This document shows, one piece after another, positions 24,841 through 32,557 of a stretch of DNA of 34,174 nucleotides. The stretch comes from Nitrospira sp. LK70. GTDB taxonomy: Bacteria; Nitrospirota; Nitrospiria; Nitrospirales; Nitrospiraceae. The position numbers and the translations under genes were made by a program. The notes under the pieces were generated by a model that was not told where the DNA came from, did no database searches, and worked only from the letters and a program-made list of their open reading frames with translations. Location: assembly GCA_011090425.1 (NCBI GenBank), contig PHGD01000045.1, positions 1 to 34,174 of the forward strand, written 5' to 3'. How positions within the stretch are numbered: the first letter of the stretch is position 1; each line of letters opens with the position of its first letter.

Positions 24841-26964
24841 TTAGGCAAGATGCAATGCCGTTAGGATCATATCGATCAGCTTGATGCCGACGAACGGCAC
24901 GGCGACGCCGCCCAATCCATAGATCAGCAGATGACGCCGCAACAATGGACCTGCGCCGATCGGGCGATATCTGATTCCTTTCAAGGCAAGCGGAATGAGC
25001 GCGACGATGATCAACGCGTTGAAGATGACTGCGGACAGGACAGCGCTCTGAGGCGTGGCCAGCCCCATCACGTTTAATGCATTGAGTGCCGGATAGGTTG
25101 TGGCGAAGGCTGCTGGAATAATCGCGAAGTATTTGGCCACATCATTGGCGATACTGAAGGTCGTGAGCGCGCCACGGGTCATGAGCAACTGTTTGCCGAT
25201 TTCCACGATCTCAATGAGCTTGGTCGGATTAGAATCCAGATCGACCAGATTGCCCGCTTCTTTGGCGGCCTGCGTTCCCGTATTCATGGCGACTGCCACA
25301 TCGGCCTGTGCCAGGGCCGGGGCGTCGTTCGTACCGTCCCCCGTCATGGCGACAAGCCTTCCGTCCGCCTGCATATCACGGATCAATTTCAGCTTGGTTT
25401 CCGGTGTGGCCTGCGCCAGAAAATCGTCGACTCCCGCCTCCGCCGCCACGGCCGCGGCTGTTTGTGGGTTGTCGCCGGTGATCATGACCGTCTTAATGCC
25501 CATACGGCGCAGTTCAACAAACCGTTCCTTGATTCCTCCCTTGACGACATCTTGTAACGTGATCACTCCGAGCACCTTCGCTTTCTCGGCGACCACGAGC
25601 GGTGTCGCGCCTTGTTTGGCAATCATGTCAACGTTTCGCCGAACAAACTGAGAAAAGTGTCCTCCCTGCGATGTCACATAGGCTTCAACAGAATCCGCCG
25701 ATCCCTTGCGAATCTCTCGTCCGTTAAGATTCACCCCGCTCATCTTTGTCTGGGCCGTAAAGGGAATAAACGTAGCACCCATCTCACGGATGTCCCGCGC
25801 GCGTAACCCATACTTTTCTTTGGCCAGGACGACGATGCTGCGGCCTTCCGGTGTTTCGTCCGCCAACGACGAGATCTGGGCTGCATCGGCCAGCGCCTGA
25901 GCCTCTACTCCTTCTGCGGGAGTGAAGGCGGTCGCCTGACGATTGCCCAGCGTGATGGTGCCGGTCTTATCCAACAGCAGCACGTCCACATCGCCCGCCG
26001 CTTCAACGGCTTTTCCCGACGTCGCAATGACGTTGGCTTGCACCATGCGATCCATCCCGGCAATGCCGATGGCCGAGAGGAGAGCCCCGATGGTGGTCGG
26101 AATCAGACAAACCAGGAGCGCGACCAAGACGGTGACGGTGACCGGCGTCCCTTGCCCCATGGCCTGCACGCTATACAGCGAGAACGGCAGGAGCGTCACC
26201 GTTGCCAACAAGAAGATGATGGTCAGCGCTGCGAGCAGAATGGTCAGAGCGATTTCATTCGGTGTCTTCTGGCGCCTGGCTCCTTCCACCATGGCGATCA
26301 TCCGGTCCAGAAAGCTTTCTCCCGGGCTCGCCGTGACACGAACGATGAGCCAGTCCGACAGCACTTTTGTTCCACCAGTGACGGCACTGCGATCGCCGCC
26401 GCTTTCTCGAATGACCGGCGCGCTCTCGCCCGTGATGGCGCTCTCGTTCACCGACGCCACCCCCTCCACAATCTCGCCGTCGGCCGGGATGAAATCGCCT
26501 GCCTCCACCAGGAATACGTCTCCTTGCTTCAGTTGATTCGCCGATACCACGCTGAAGGTATCGCCTCGCTTAAACTGTCGGTTCCATACGACATCATGCT
26601 CGCTCCCAGGATCGACTGTACCCAGCTTCTTGGCCGTGAGTTCCCGGCGCGCCCTCTTGAGCGAGTCGGCCTGTGCCTTGCCCCGACCTTCCGCCATCGC
26701 TTCCGCGAAATTGGCAAACAGCACCGTGAACCAGAGCCAGACCGTGATGGAGAGAATGAACGGTGTCGGGGCCTCGCCGGCCCCAACCAACGCCTGCACC
26801 AATAGACTGGTGGTGACGACACAACCGACCCACACCACAAGCATCACCGGATTTTTGACTTGGTGACGCGGGTTCAACTTGCGAAAGGAATCGACCACCG
26901 CCTGGCGCACGATCGTCGGCTCGAATAAGGACCGGCTCTTCTCCGCTTGTGTCTGTTTCGTCAT
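24841..26964 (-). CDS. kdpB: Potassium-transporting P-type ATPase subunit KdpB
   Basis: Product of 707 residues from the ATG at 26964, which has GAGG seven bases upstream; an ATG six codons earlier is also in frame. P-type ATPase motifs are all there: AITGES (about 176-181, the Ser regulated by phosphorylation in E. coli), CLIPTTIG in the membrane, phosphorylated Asp332 in DKTGT, nucleotide site around KMSGVNL, and [15 protein letters not shown]. It hydrolyses ATP to drive K+ delivered by KdpA. It starts 18 bases after kdpA1 ends and should serve either KdpA. Confidence 0.96.
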   Translation of the reverse strand: MTKQTQAEKSRSLFEPTIVRQAVVDSFRKLNPRHQVKNPVMLVVWVGCVVTTSLLVQALVGAGEAPTPFILSITVWLWFTVLFANFAEAMAEGRGKAQADSLKRARRELTAKKLGTVDPGSEHDVVWNRQFKRGDTFSVVSANQLKQGDVFLVEAGDFIPADGEIVEGVASVNESAITGESAPVIRESGGDRSAVTGGTKVLSDWLIVRVTASPGESFLDRMIAMVEGARRQKTPNEIALTILLAALTIIFLLATVTLLPFSLYSVQAMGQGTPVTVTVLVALLVCLIPTTIGALLSAIGIAGMDRMVQANVIATSGKAVEAAGDVDVLLLDKTGTITLGNRQATAFTPAEGVEAQALADAAQISSLADETPEGRSIVVLAKEKYGLRARDIREMGATFIPFTAQTKMSGVNLNGREIRKGSADSVEAYVTSQGGHFSQFVRRNVDMIAKQGATPLVVAEKAKVLGVITLQDVVKGGIKERFVELRRMGIKTVMITGDNPQTAAAVAAEAGVDDFLAQATPETKLKLIRDMQADGRLVAMTGDGTNDAPALAQADVAVAMNTGTQAAKEAGNLVDLDSNPTKLIEIVEIGKQLLMTRGALTTFSIANDVAKYFAIIPAAFATTYPALNALNVMGLATPQSAVLSAVIFNALIIVALIPLALKGIRYRPIGAGPLLRRHLLIYGLGGVAVPFVGIKLIDMILTALHLA

Positions 26965-26982
26965 GATGTTCCTCGGCAACAA

Positions 26983-28785
26983 TCAGCTCATCATCAACAC
27001 ATGCTCGACGATCGGGCCCAACGCCAGCACCGGCACGAACGTCAACCCGCCGACGAGAAGCACGACCCCGATCAGCAAGACAACGAACAGCGGCGTATGC
27101 GTCGGCAACGTTCCGGAACCGGTAGGCGCCGATGTCTTCCGCGCCAGGGCGCCGGCGAGCGCGAGGGTCGGGACTGCCAGCCAGAAGCGGGAGGCGAGCA
27201 TCGCCAAACCACCCGTGGTGTTATAGAAGACGGTATTGGCATTCAACCCACCGAACGCGCTCCCGTTGTTGTTCCCCTGAGAGGTATAGGCATAGAGGAT
27301 CTCGCTAAGGCCGTGAGGGCCGGGATTGAGAATCGAGGCCGTGCCGGCAGTCGTGACCGAAGCAACGGCCGTCAGGCCCAACACGACGATCGGCATGATC
27401 AAAATGAGCAGGGAGGCCATTTTCATTTCATAGGGCTCAATTTTCTTGCCGAGATATTCCGGCGTACGGCCCACCATCAGCCCCGCGATGAACACGGCGA
27501 TGATCGCAAAGACCAGCATCCCGTAGAGGCCCGAGCCGACGCCGCCCAGAATCACCTCGCCGAACTGCATCAGGAACAGCGGGACCAGGCCACCCAAGGG
27601 CGTGAACGAGTCATGCATCGAATCGACGGCGCCGGTCGACGTTGCCGTCGTCGCTGCGGCAAAGATCACGCTGCGCGCGATGCCGAAACGCGTTTCTTTG
27701 CCTTCCATGTTTCCACCCGGCTGGATGTCGCTCGGGGTATGATCGGCGCCGAGCGTCGCGATCCGCGGATTTCCGTCGGATTCTGCCAGATAGCCGCCGA
27801 GCATGAAGACGAGCAGCACGGCCAGCATCGCCGTGAGAATCGTCCAGCCTTGCCGCGTATCGCCGACCATGACGCCGAACGTGTATGTCAACGAAGCGGC
27901 AAGCAGGGTTTCGGCCAAGATCAACAGGAAGTCGGTGAACGGCGTGGGGCTCTCAAATGGATGAGCGGCGTTGACGCTAAAGAAGCCGCCCCCGTTGGTG
28001 CCGAGATGTTTAATGGCGACTTGTGAAGAGGCCGGACCGACGGCCAATATCTGATGGTGCTCGATAGCCGGCTCCATCTTCGGCTTGCCATGCTCATCAA
28101 ACGACGTCTGCCCGGTTCCATCGGTCACCGGTTTCTCATAGTGCACCGGTTGTGCGAAGCGCGCTGTGTGATAGGCATCGAACGTTTGGACCGCTCCCTG
28201 CCCGACCAACAGCAAGGCGACGATCGTCGCGAGCGGGAGCAAGATATAAAGAGTGCTCCGAACGAGATCCACCCAGAAGTTGCCGATGGTCTGCGAACTC
28301 CGGCGAGCCAGCCCTCGGATGAAGGCGACGAGAATCGCTATACCGGTCGCCGCCGAGACGAAGTTCTGAACGGTGAGGCCCATCATCTGAGTGAGATAGC
28401 TCATCGTCGATTCGCCGCCGTACGCTTGCCAGTTCGTGTTGGTGGTAAAGCTGGCCGCCGTATTGAAGGCCAGATCGGGCGCCACGGCGCCGAACGCCTG
28501 GGGATTGAGCGGCAGGACTCCCTGTATCCGTTGCAGTAGGTACAGAGCCAGTAGTCCGAACCCGTTGAACAGGAGCATCGCGACGGCGTAGGTCTTCCAC
28601 GTCATCTCTTCATTGGAACGGATGCCGCAGATTCGATAGAGGCTTCTCTCAACGGGACCCAGCACGCGATCCAAGCCGCAGGACTTGCCTTCATGCACGC
28701 GCGCCATGTACCAGCCGAGCGGCTTGACGAGCGCAATCAGGACTCCAAAAAAGAGGGCGATTTGCACGAGACCGTTCGCTGTCAT
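26983..28785 (-). CDS. kdpA: Potassium-translocating subunit KdpA (KdpA1)
   Basis: Product of 600 residues from ATG 28785, which overlaps the kdpF stop in TGATG, so the two are translationally coupled (CGGAG lies upstream within kdpF). Filter loops: SFTTNTNWQ, LGTNGGGFF (Asn codon at 27994-27996), TPLGGLVPL, and NNNGSAFGGL, matching the canonical pattern. It is the K+-selective channel-like subunit in the inner membrane, feeding the tunnel to KdpB. Position after kdpF and before kdpB is the standard order, so this is taken as the ancestral copy. Confidence 0.96.
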   Translation of the reverse strand: MTANGLVQIALFFGVLIALVKPLGWYMARVHEGKSCGLDRVLGPVERSLYRICGIRSNEEMTWKTYAVAMLLFNGFGLLALYLLQRIQGVLPLNPQAFGAVAPDLAFNTAASFTTNTNWQAYGGESTMSYLTQMMGLTVQNFVSAATGIAILVAFIRGLARRSSQTIGNFWVDLVRSTLYILLPLATIVALLLVGQGAVQTFDAYHTARFAQPVHYEKPVTDGTGQTSFDEHGKPKMEPAIEHHQILAVGPASSQVAIKHLGTNGGGFFSVNAAHPFESPTPFTDFLLILAETLLAASLTYTFGVMVGDTRQGWTILTAMLAVLLVFMLGGYLAESDGNPRIATLGADHTPSDIQPGGNMEGKETRFGIARSVIFAAATTATSTGAVDSMHDSFTPLGGLVPLFLMQFGEVILGGVGSGLYGMLVFAIIAVFIAGLMVGRTPEYLGKKIEPYEMKMASLLILIMPIVVLGLTAVASVTTAGTASILNPGPHGLSEILYAYTSQGNNNGSAFGGLNANTVFYNTTGGLAMLASRFWLAVPTLALAGALARKTSAPTGSGTLPTHTPLFVVLLIGVVLLVGGLTFVPVLALGPIVEHVLMMS

Positions 28786-28880
28786 CAGAACCACTCCGGT
28801 TTCAGGAGCGCGATCATGAGGTAGACGAGCAGGATCAGGGAGAGAACGCCGCCGAGTAGGTACATACCGTTCATAGCCAT
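28785..28880 (-). CDS. kdpF: KdpF, small membrane subunit of the Kdp pump
   Basis: A 31-residue peptide with the KdpF pattern: LLGGVLSLILLVYLMIALLK, then PEWF at the C-terminus, one membrane helix. KdpF sits at the KdpA-KdpB interface and stabilises the complex. Its TGA overlaps the kdpA1 ATG. Either of two ATGs (28880 or 28874) could start it; a weak GGGG lies upstream. Confidence 0.9.
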   Translation of the reverse strand: MAMNGMYLLGGVLSLILLVYLMIALLKPEWF

Positions 28881-28884
28881 ACCC

Positions 28885-28965
28885 CTACAATCGATCCAAC
28901 GCCGAGATGAGCCAGCCGGACGCGAGGAAGAAACCGATCGCCAATCCGATGAACACGAGATCCAT
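28885..28965 (-). CDS. 26-residue single-helix membrane peptide upstream of kdpF
   Basis: The ATG at 28965 has the strong site AAAGGAGA six bases upstream. The peptide begins MDLVFIGLAIGFFLASGWLI and ends ALDRL: an acidic residue at the N-terminus, one hydrophobic helix, and an Asp-Arg-Leu end. It finishes four bases before kdpF starts. Small peptides of this form, ending in a CDRL- or LDRL-like tail, are in my memory common just ahead of kdpF in other bacteria but usually left unannotated; I cannot verify this here. A role as an extra Kdp subunit or regulator is inference. Confidence 0.7.
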   Translation of the reverse strand: MDLVFIGLAIGFFLASGWLISALDRL

Positions 28966-28995
28966 ATGGTCTCCTTTCAGTCACGGTGAAGAACC

Positions 28996-29024
28996 TAACA
29001 AACGGCGCATAAAAATAGTGTCAA
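28996..29024 (-). promoter_or_regulatory. Candidate internal promoter ahead of the kdpF operon core
   Basis: On the minus strand a perfect TTGACA (29019-29024) stands in an AT-rich patch 54 bases before the 26-codon gene. At 17 bases spacing the -10 position is TTGTTA, a poor match, so if real the promoter is likely activator-dependent, which would suit KdpE. Confidence 0.35.
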
Positions 29025-29034
29025 AATCCTCGCA

Positions 29035-29223
29035 TCACCCACGCATTCTCGTACCGGATGCCTGCAGACGTTTCAGCTCTTGCAAGGCCTGTTTCAGGCG
29101 CGCTTTGGATCCGCTTTGAGGTGGCGGCCTTCGTACGACAGGCTGAGGATGACTTCCCGCCTGCGTCACGTAAGCCCACCACATCTGTGCATGGTTAAGG
29201 AACCGCCTTGCCCGGATGCACAT
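29035..29223 (-). CDS. Small basic protein of unknown function between porin and kdp genes
   Basis: A 62-codon frame begins at ATG 29223 with GGAGG seven bases upstream, 12 bases after the porin stop. The product is basic (pI clearly high from many Arg/Lys), with QMWWAYVTQAG in the first third and an amphipathic helix ARLKQALQELKRLQASGT at the C-terminus. No family is recognised. The good ribosome binding site and close spacing support it as the second gene of the porin transcript, but the internal PPPQSGSK stretch looks unstructured. Confidence 0.5.
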   Translation of the reverse strand: MCIRARRFLNHAQMWWAYVTQAGSHPQPVVRRPPPQSGSKARLKQALQELKRLQASGTRMRG

Positions 29224-29235
29224 CGTTGACCTCCT

Positions 29236-30426
29236 TCACGGAGAATCCAACGTCAAGATAATGCCGCCAATCACCATATGCTGCCCTGAAACCAGGACAT
29301 TCTGAGGCCCTTTGAAGAAACCGCCACCCGGACCGGTGGAGTCGTCATAGCGGTATTCGAGCCGCAGCATCGTGTTGGTCCATTTGTAGCGAAAGGCATA
29401 CTCGGCCGTCGTCGTGATCGCTTTGATGAACTGCTCGGATCCCGTCATCAGACCATTCCGGTCCCAGTAGAACTCCGGCCTGACCGAGGCCGTCCAGGGC
29501 CCTGCGATGTGCCATCGTGTTTCCAAGGTCGCTCCGGTGTAGAAATCGCGAGGGTTCCCGGGTGCCGAGGCATTTCTTTGGGTCCCGATCTGGTAGTCAA
29601 CGCCCACGGTGATGCTCTCGCCTTTCCATTCGACGATGCTGTCTGAGAAGAAGCGCCAGAATTCGATCGCGGTGTTGGACTGGTCCGGGCCGTAATAGAT
29701 GGTCTCTTTGATGGTCCAGGCCGACGCGGGCTTATACTGGACTTGTCCGCCGTAGCTCGGGACGCTGTTGGAATGTTCAAGATGGAAGTAATCATTGATG
29801 ATGAAAACGGCGCCGGTCCACCGGTCGTTGAACGAGTACAGGGCGTTGACTCCGAACATCAGGTAGGGTGAATAGTCGGCGATCCAAGCGCGCGTATAGT
29901 TCGCATTGTCCTTGGCATAGAGCGACTCGTAGCCGATAAAACTGTTGAACAATCCGGCTTGGACCGTGAGCCCGTTGCCGACGGGTGCCAGATAGGATAC
30001 GTTCGCCCGTCCAAAGTGACTCCATACATTGGAGTCCTGCACATGCGGTAGACCGACGGCGAATCCAAAGGCCTTGGAGTCCTCTCCGGTTTGCACCAAT
30101 AATTCTGTTCCCCAGCGTGACGATGCGGTCGCATCCTTCCGAACGTAGCCGGCCAGCATATTGAGATTGAACTCATTGACCATCGGTGTCGTGCTGCGGT
30201 CGCGGAAAAAATGGTTGGCCGGGAAATTGAAGTTCACGAGATAGCCCAGATCCACGAACCCGCCGTAATGAAACAATCTGGGCTTGTTCGGCGCTTCGCT
30301 GACTTCAGACTTCTGTTGCTGCGCCGGCATGGTCGGCCCCACAAGGTCCTCAGCAAAGGCCGGAATGGTCGTTGTCCATAGCAGGCACGTTACGAATATC
30401 GTTGACCGCCAAACAAGCTGCGTCAT
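29236..30426 (-). CDS. Outer-membrane beta-barrel porin (BBP2/OmpL-like)
   Basis: Product of 396 residues with a signal peptide (hydrophobic about 8-22, cut near AFAED). The mature protein has FHYGGFVDLGYLVNFNFP near its start and repeated strands with aromatic girdles (TELLVQTGED, NVSYLAPVGNGLTVQAGLF, SPYLMFGVNALYSF, WTIKETIYYGP, TMLRLEYRYDD, HMVIGGIILTLDSP at the end). This is the outline of the putative beta-barrel porin-2 family. Porins of this kind are often found near kdp genes as I recall. Here it is first in a same-strand series leading into kdpFABC, and may admit K+ to the periplasm; that role is inferred from location. Confidence 0.82.
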   Translation of the reverse strand: MTQLVWRSTIFVTCLLWTTTIPAFAEDLVGPTMPAQQQKSEVSEAPNKPRLFHYGGFVDLGYLVNFNFPANHFFRDRSTTPMVNEFNLNMLAGYVRKDATASSRWGTELLVQTGEDSKAFGFAVGLPHVQDSNVWSHFGRANVSYLAPVGNGLTVQAGLFNSFIGYESLYAKDNANYTRAWIADYSPYLMFGVNALYSFNDRWTGAVFIINDYFHLEHSNSVPSYGGQVQYKPASAWTIKETIYYGPDQSNTAIEFWRFFSDSIVEWKGESITVGVDYQIGTQRNASAPGNPRDFYTGATLETRWHIAGPWTASVRPEFYWDRNGLMTGSEQFIKAITTTAEYAFRYKWTNTMLRLEYRYDDSTGPGGGFFKGPQNVLVSGQHMVIGGIILTLDSP

Positions 30427-30511
30427 CGGGTCCGACCTTCTTTTCCAGCCACAAGCTGCCTTGGTGCCTCGGCATGCGTTGTCGAGACCCTATCATGACC
30501 GGCGTCAGAAT

Positions 30512-30540
30512 CGTGTTAAACCGAACGCGGAACGTGTTAA
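30512..30540 (-). promoter_or_regulatory. Tandem CGTGTTAA direct repeats spaced 21 bases, ahead of the porin/kdp locus
   Basis: CGTGTTAA occurs at 30512-30519 and again at 30533-30540, exactly 21 bases apart (two helical turns). On the minus strand these read TTAACACG. A TTAACA within the proximal copy (30514-30519) is 16 bases from CATGAT (30492-30497), a plausible -10. A dimeric response regulator such as KdpE would contact two such half-sites on one face of DNA. The gap 30427-30625 otherwise holds no gene. Confidence 0.4.
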
Positions 30541-30625
30541 GGCCGTATAAAAACGATCGTGAGAAACTGTGGGCTAGATGAAGTTCACGCCGAAGGGGAA
30601 GTGACTGAGGCCGTGAAGGGGAGGA

Positions 30626-31378
30626 CTACCTCGAGAAACGCCGGTAGTGGCACAGCAAGAGCCGGCCTCCCCAGGCAAGGGATACGAGCATCAACAGGAT
30701 GCCCAGGTTGTGGGTGAGATGAGCCAACCGATGGTCCCATTCTAGTAAGCCCAGCATCGTCAGAATATTGTTCCAGTCGTGTCCGTCTGTTTCTTTTCCT
30801 GTCACTCCGCCGATCAACATGAGGTCCATCGCTCGCGCATCGTTGATGTAGGGAGCGATGTCCATCAGACTCTCTGCTGTCCACCACAAGGCCACAGAGG
30901 CTCCGAATGGATCACGAGTCTTCACAAGGAATGTCCCGAGGCAGATGATCGGCATGAGAATCTGGCCGAGACTTCCGCCGAGAAACATCATGAACCGGCC
31001 GAAGGGCATGAAAATCAAGTGGCCGGCTTCGTGAAACGGCAGGTTGATCAGGTGAAGAAATGCCTCGCCGGTGTAATTTGTTTCGAGCGGCGTGATGATG
31101 AACTTCCACCCCCACCAGGTCAGCAGCACGAACAGGACCGCGCGGCTGTAGAACGTCATCGAATCGGTTGTCGTATCCGACTCGATCAGCCATTCCCTGA
31201 CGGTCAGCAGCCACTCAGATCTCACGAACGACGGCTTGGATGCGACAGGAGTGGTCTTTGCCACGGCTGGCCGGTACTTGGCAAAAATGACCCCGCATCG
31301 GACACACTCATCTGCCCCATCAAGTCGATCGGCTTGGCATTTGGGACAGTGAGCCGTGGATGTTCCTGCCGCAATCAT
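30626..31378 (-). CDS. Zinc-ribbon membrane protein with HEAGH metalloprotease-like motif
   Basis: Product of 250 residues. An N-terminal zinc ribbon (CPKC at 11-14, CVRC at 25-28) is joined by a Pro/Ala/Lys linker to a membrane domain with at least four hydrophobic segments. The motif NLPFHEAGHLIF (His116, Glu117, His120) is the HExxH zinc site at a membrane helix, as in site-2 proteases (M50), but the downstream LDG or NxxPxxxLDG motif of that family is not evident. It may be an intramembrane protease or a degenerate relative. The ATG overlaps the TGA of an upstream open stretch on the same strand (31375-31377). Confidence 0.7.
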   Translation of the reverse strand: MIAAGTSTAHCPKCQADRLDGADECVRCGVIFAKYRPAVAKTTPVASKPSFVRSEWLLTVREWLIESDTTTDSMTFYSRAVLFVLLTWWGWKFIITPLETNYTGEAFLHLINLPFHEAGHLIFMPFGRFMMFLGGSLGQILMPIICLGTFLVKTRDPFGASVALWWTAESLMDIAPYINDARAMDLMLIGGVTGKETDGHDWNNILTMLGLLEWDHRLAHLTHNLGILLMLVSLAWGGRLLLCHYRRFSR

Positions 31379-31717
31379 ATTCCCACTCTAAGATCGAGGG
31401 CTGGATCGGACAAGACAATCTCAAGAATGCTGCGGCAATTAGCGGGAATGAATTCCAGCCAGCGAATGAGCTGCTCTATTGAAAGAGAATCGATGGACGC
31501 TGACCGTATGAAACTCTAAGGATTCGGCCACCCATATCTTCATCTTCACCGGCCGCAGCCCCTTGCGCAGCAAGCGCCGACGATAGCGGTGTTGCTTCTC
31601 CTTCGGAGTCAGGTGCGTCTCAGTGGGCAGGACGAGTCTCGAGTTTATCTTGTCAGCCTGCCGGATAAACCTGGGTGTTAGTTGGAATGGAACCTTGTCG
31701 GGCTCTCCAAGGTTCGG
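31375..31717 (-). pseudogene. Decayed coding stretch upstream of the HEAGH gene
   Basis: Two adjacent open stretches on the minus strand look protein-like but lack start codons. The first (31717 to a TAA at 31439) includes HLTPKEKQHRYRRRLLRKGL followed by RPVKMKIWVAES, which resembles the opening of MazE-like antitoxins of the DUF3018 type. The second, in another frame (31515 to TGA 31375), contains SIEQLIRWLEFIP and ILEIVLSDPALDL and ends overlapping the next gene's ATG. They could be one old gene broken by a frameshift with its start lost, or two chance frames. This covers most of the 352-base gap between annotated genes. Confidence 0.3.
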
Positions 31718-31724
31718 CTATAAT
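31695..31724 (+). promoter_or_regulatory. Promoter implying a leaderless antitoxin mRNA
   Basis: TTGTCG (31695-31700) and a perfect TATAAT (31719-31724) are 18 bases apart. The ATG at 31731 comes only six bases after the -10 box, about where transcription would begin, so the mRNA should have no leader. No Shine-Dalgarno precedes the ATG, in agreement. Confidence 0.6.
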
Positions 31725-31730
31725 TGAAAC

Positions 31731-31931
31731 ATGCCAGGTTCATCCATAACCCGCCGACCTGCACGCCGCCGAGAGCCTCGCGTTTCTCGCAAAGACAAGC
31801 CCGGTACCGAGCCGATCTGGCAACAGATCCTCAACATCGTCGGTCGTGTACCGGAGGCTGACTTGCATAAATTACCGACCGATCTGGCCGAGCATCACGA
31901 TCATTACCTCTCGGGTCAGGCCCGCTCTTGA
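31731..31931 (+). CDS. Antitoxin-like small protein partner of a PIN toxin
   Basis: Product of 66 residues. A basic N-terminal part (RRPARRREPRVSRKDK) precedes EPIWQQILNIVGRVP, then LHKLPTDLAEHHDHYLSG. The pattern IWQQI ... LPTD-AE-HDHY is one I recall from small proteins encoded directly ahead of PIN-domain toxins. It overlaps the PIN gene by four bases (TTGA), the usual antitoxin-toxin order. It likely masks the toxin and may autoregulate the promoter upstream. Confidence 0.62.
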   Translation: MPGSSITRRPARRREPRVSRKDKPGTEPIWQQILNIVGRVPEADLHKLPTDLAEHHDHYLSGQARS

Positions 31932-32107
31932 GGGTCATCTTTGTCGACACGGCCTACTGGCTCGCTCTGGCCGATCCATTTGACCGTCATCACAGTCGCG
32001 CCGTTGAACTCTCGACGACCCTGGGGAATAGCCGGCTTTTGACCACCGACCGGCATTTCGAACAAGAGGGATTCATCGCCCTCATGCGTGATCCCTCTCG
32101 TTTCTGA
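31928..32107 (+). pseudogene. PIN-domain toxin shortened by an in-frame internal deletion
   Basis: The 59-residue frame begins at a TTG overlapping the antitoxin stop. Its first part, MRVIFVDTAYWLALADPFDR, is a PIN N-terminus with the first catalytic Asp7; its end, TTDRHFEQEGF, is a PIN C-terminus with the last acidic residue. The middle of about 75 residues, normally holding the remaining acidic residues and central helices, is absent, and the join falls at SRLLTT-DRHFEQ. PIN toxins of this kind are about 130-140 residues. The product cannot be an active ribonuclease as it stands. Frame has been kept, so a small peptide may still be made. Confidence 0.62.
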
Positions 32108-32174
32108 CCTGCTTATCCAACTCTCAGGCATCACCAGCAGAAGGGTTCCGTTCATTGTGTTTCTCCCGTATCTT

Positions 32175-32204
32175 AGACAATAATCGTTCATGCCGAGTAT
32201 AATT
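32175..32204 (+). promoter_or_regulatory. Promoter of the MNT-HEPN pair
   Basis: TAGACA (32175-32180, five of six) and a perfect TATAAT (32199-32204) are 18 bases apart. GGAG lies seven bases before the ATG at 32225. The layout gives a short leader of about a dozen bases. Confidence 0.6.
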
Positions 32205-32224
32205 GCCGCCATTGGAGCAAACCG

Positions 32225-32557
32225 ATGCGGCAGCACGACCTACCTCTACCTCCTCTACTTGACACGATAGTGCATCGCCTCGTTGAAGCTCTTGCACCGG
32301 AGCGTATCTATCTGTTCGGCTCCCAAGCCCGGGGAGAGGCGGGACCGGAGAGTGACTACGATCTGCTCGTCGTCGTCCCCACGTCGTCGTTGCCGCGATA
32401 TCGCCGCGACCAAGCCGCATTCGAAACGCTGCGAGGCATAGGGGTCTCCAAAGATGTGTTAGTCCTGACCCACGACGAGTTCGAACGACAGCGGGCGGTC
32501 CTGTGTTCTCTCCCAGCTACGGTGGAGCGAGAAGGGACGCTCCTCTATGCGGCCTGA
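32225..32557 (+). CDS. Minimal nucleotidyltransferase (MNT) of an MNT-HEPN pair
   Basis: Product of 110 residues. The nucleotidyltransferase signature is LFGSQARGEAGPESDYDLLV, with Gly32-Ser33 and the metal-binding Asp44 and Asp46; a further Lys-Asp (SKDVLVLT) follows. It overlaps the HEPN gene by 11 bases, the standard layout in which the MNT antitoxin modifies (for example by AMPylation) or blocks the HEPN ribonuclease. All catalytic residues are present. Confidence 0.8.
   Translation: MRQHDLPLPPLLDTIVHRLVEALAPERIYLFGSQARGEAGPESDYDLLVVVPTSSLPRYRRDQAAFETLRGIGVSKDVLVLTHDEFERQRAVLCSLPATVEREGTLLYAA

Noticed and set aside
26947..28026. Long open frame (359 codons) on the plus strand opposite kdpA1/kdpB
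   Set aside because: It is rich in Arg, Gln and His, has no recognisable domain, and lies fully across two conserved genes; it is a by-product of GC-rich codon use on the other strand.
30779..31519. 246-codon plus-strand frame opposite the HEAGH gene
   Set aside because: Antisense to a protein with clear zinc-ribbon and HEAGH motifs; its own composition (His, Arg, Gln, Asp rich) is typical of shadow frames.
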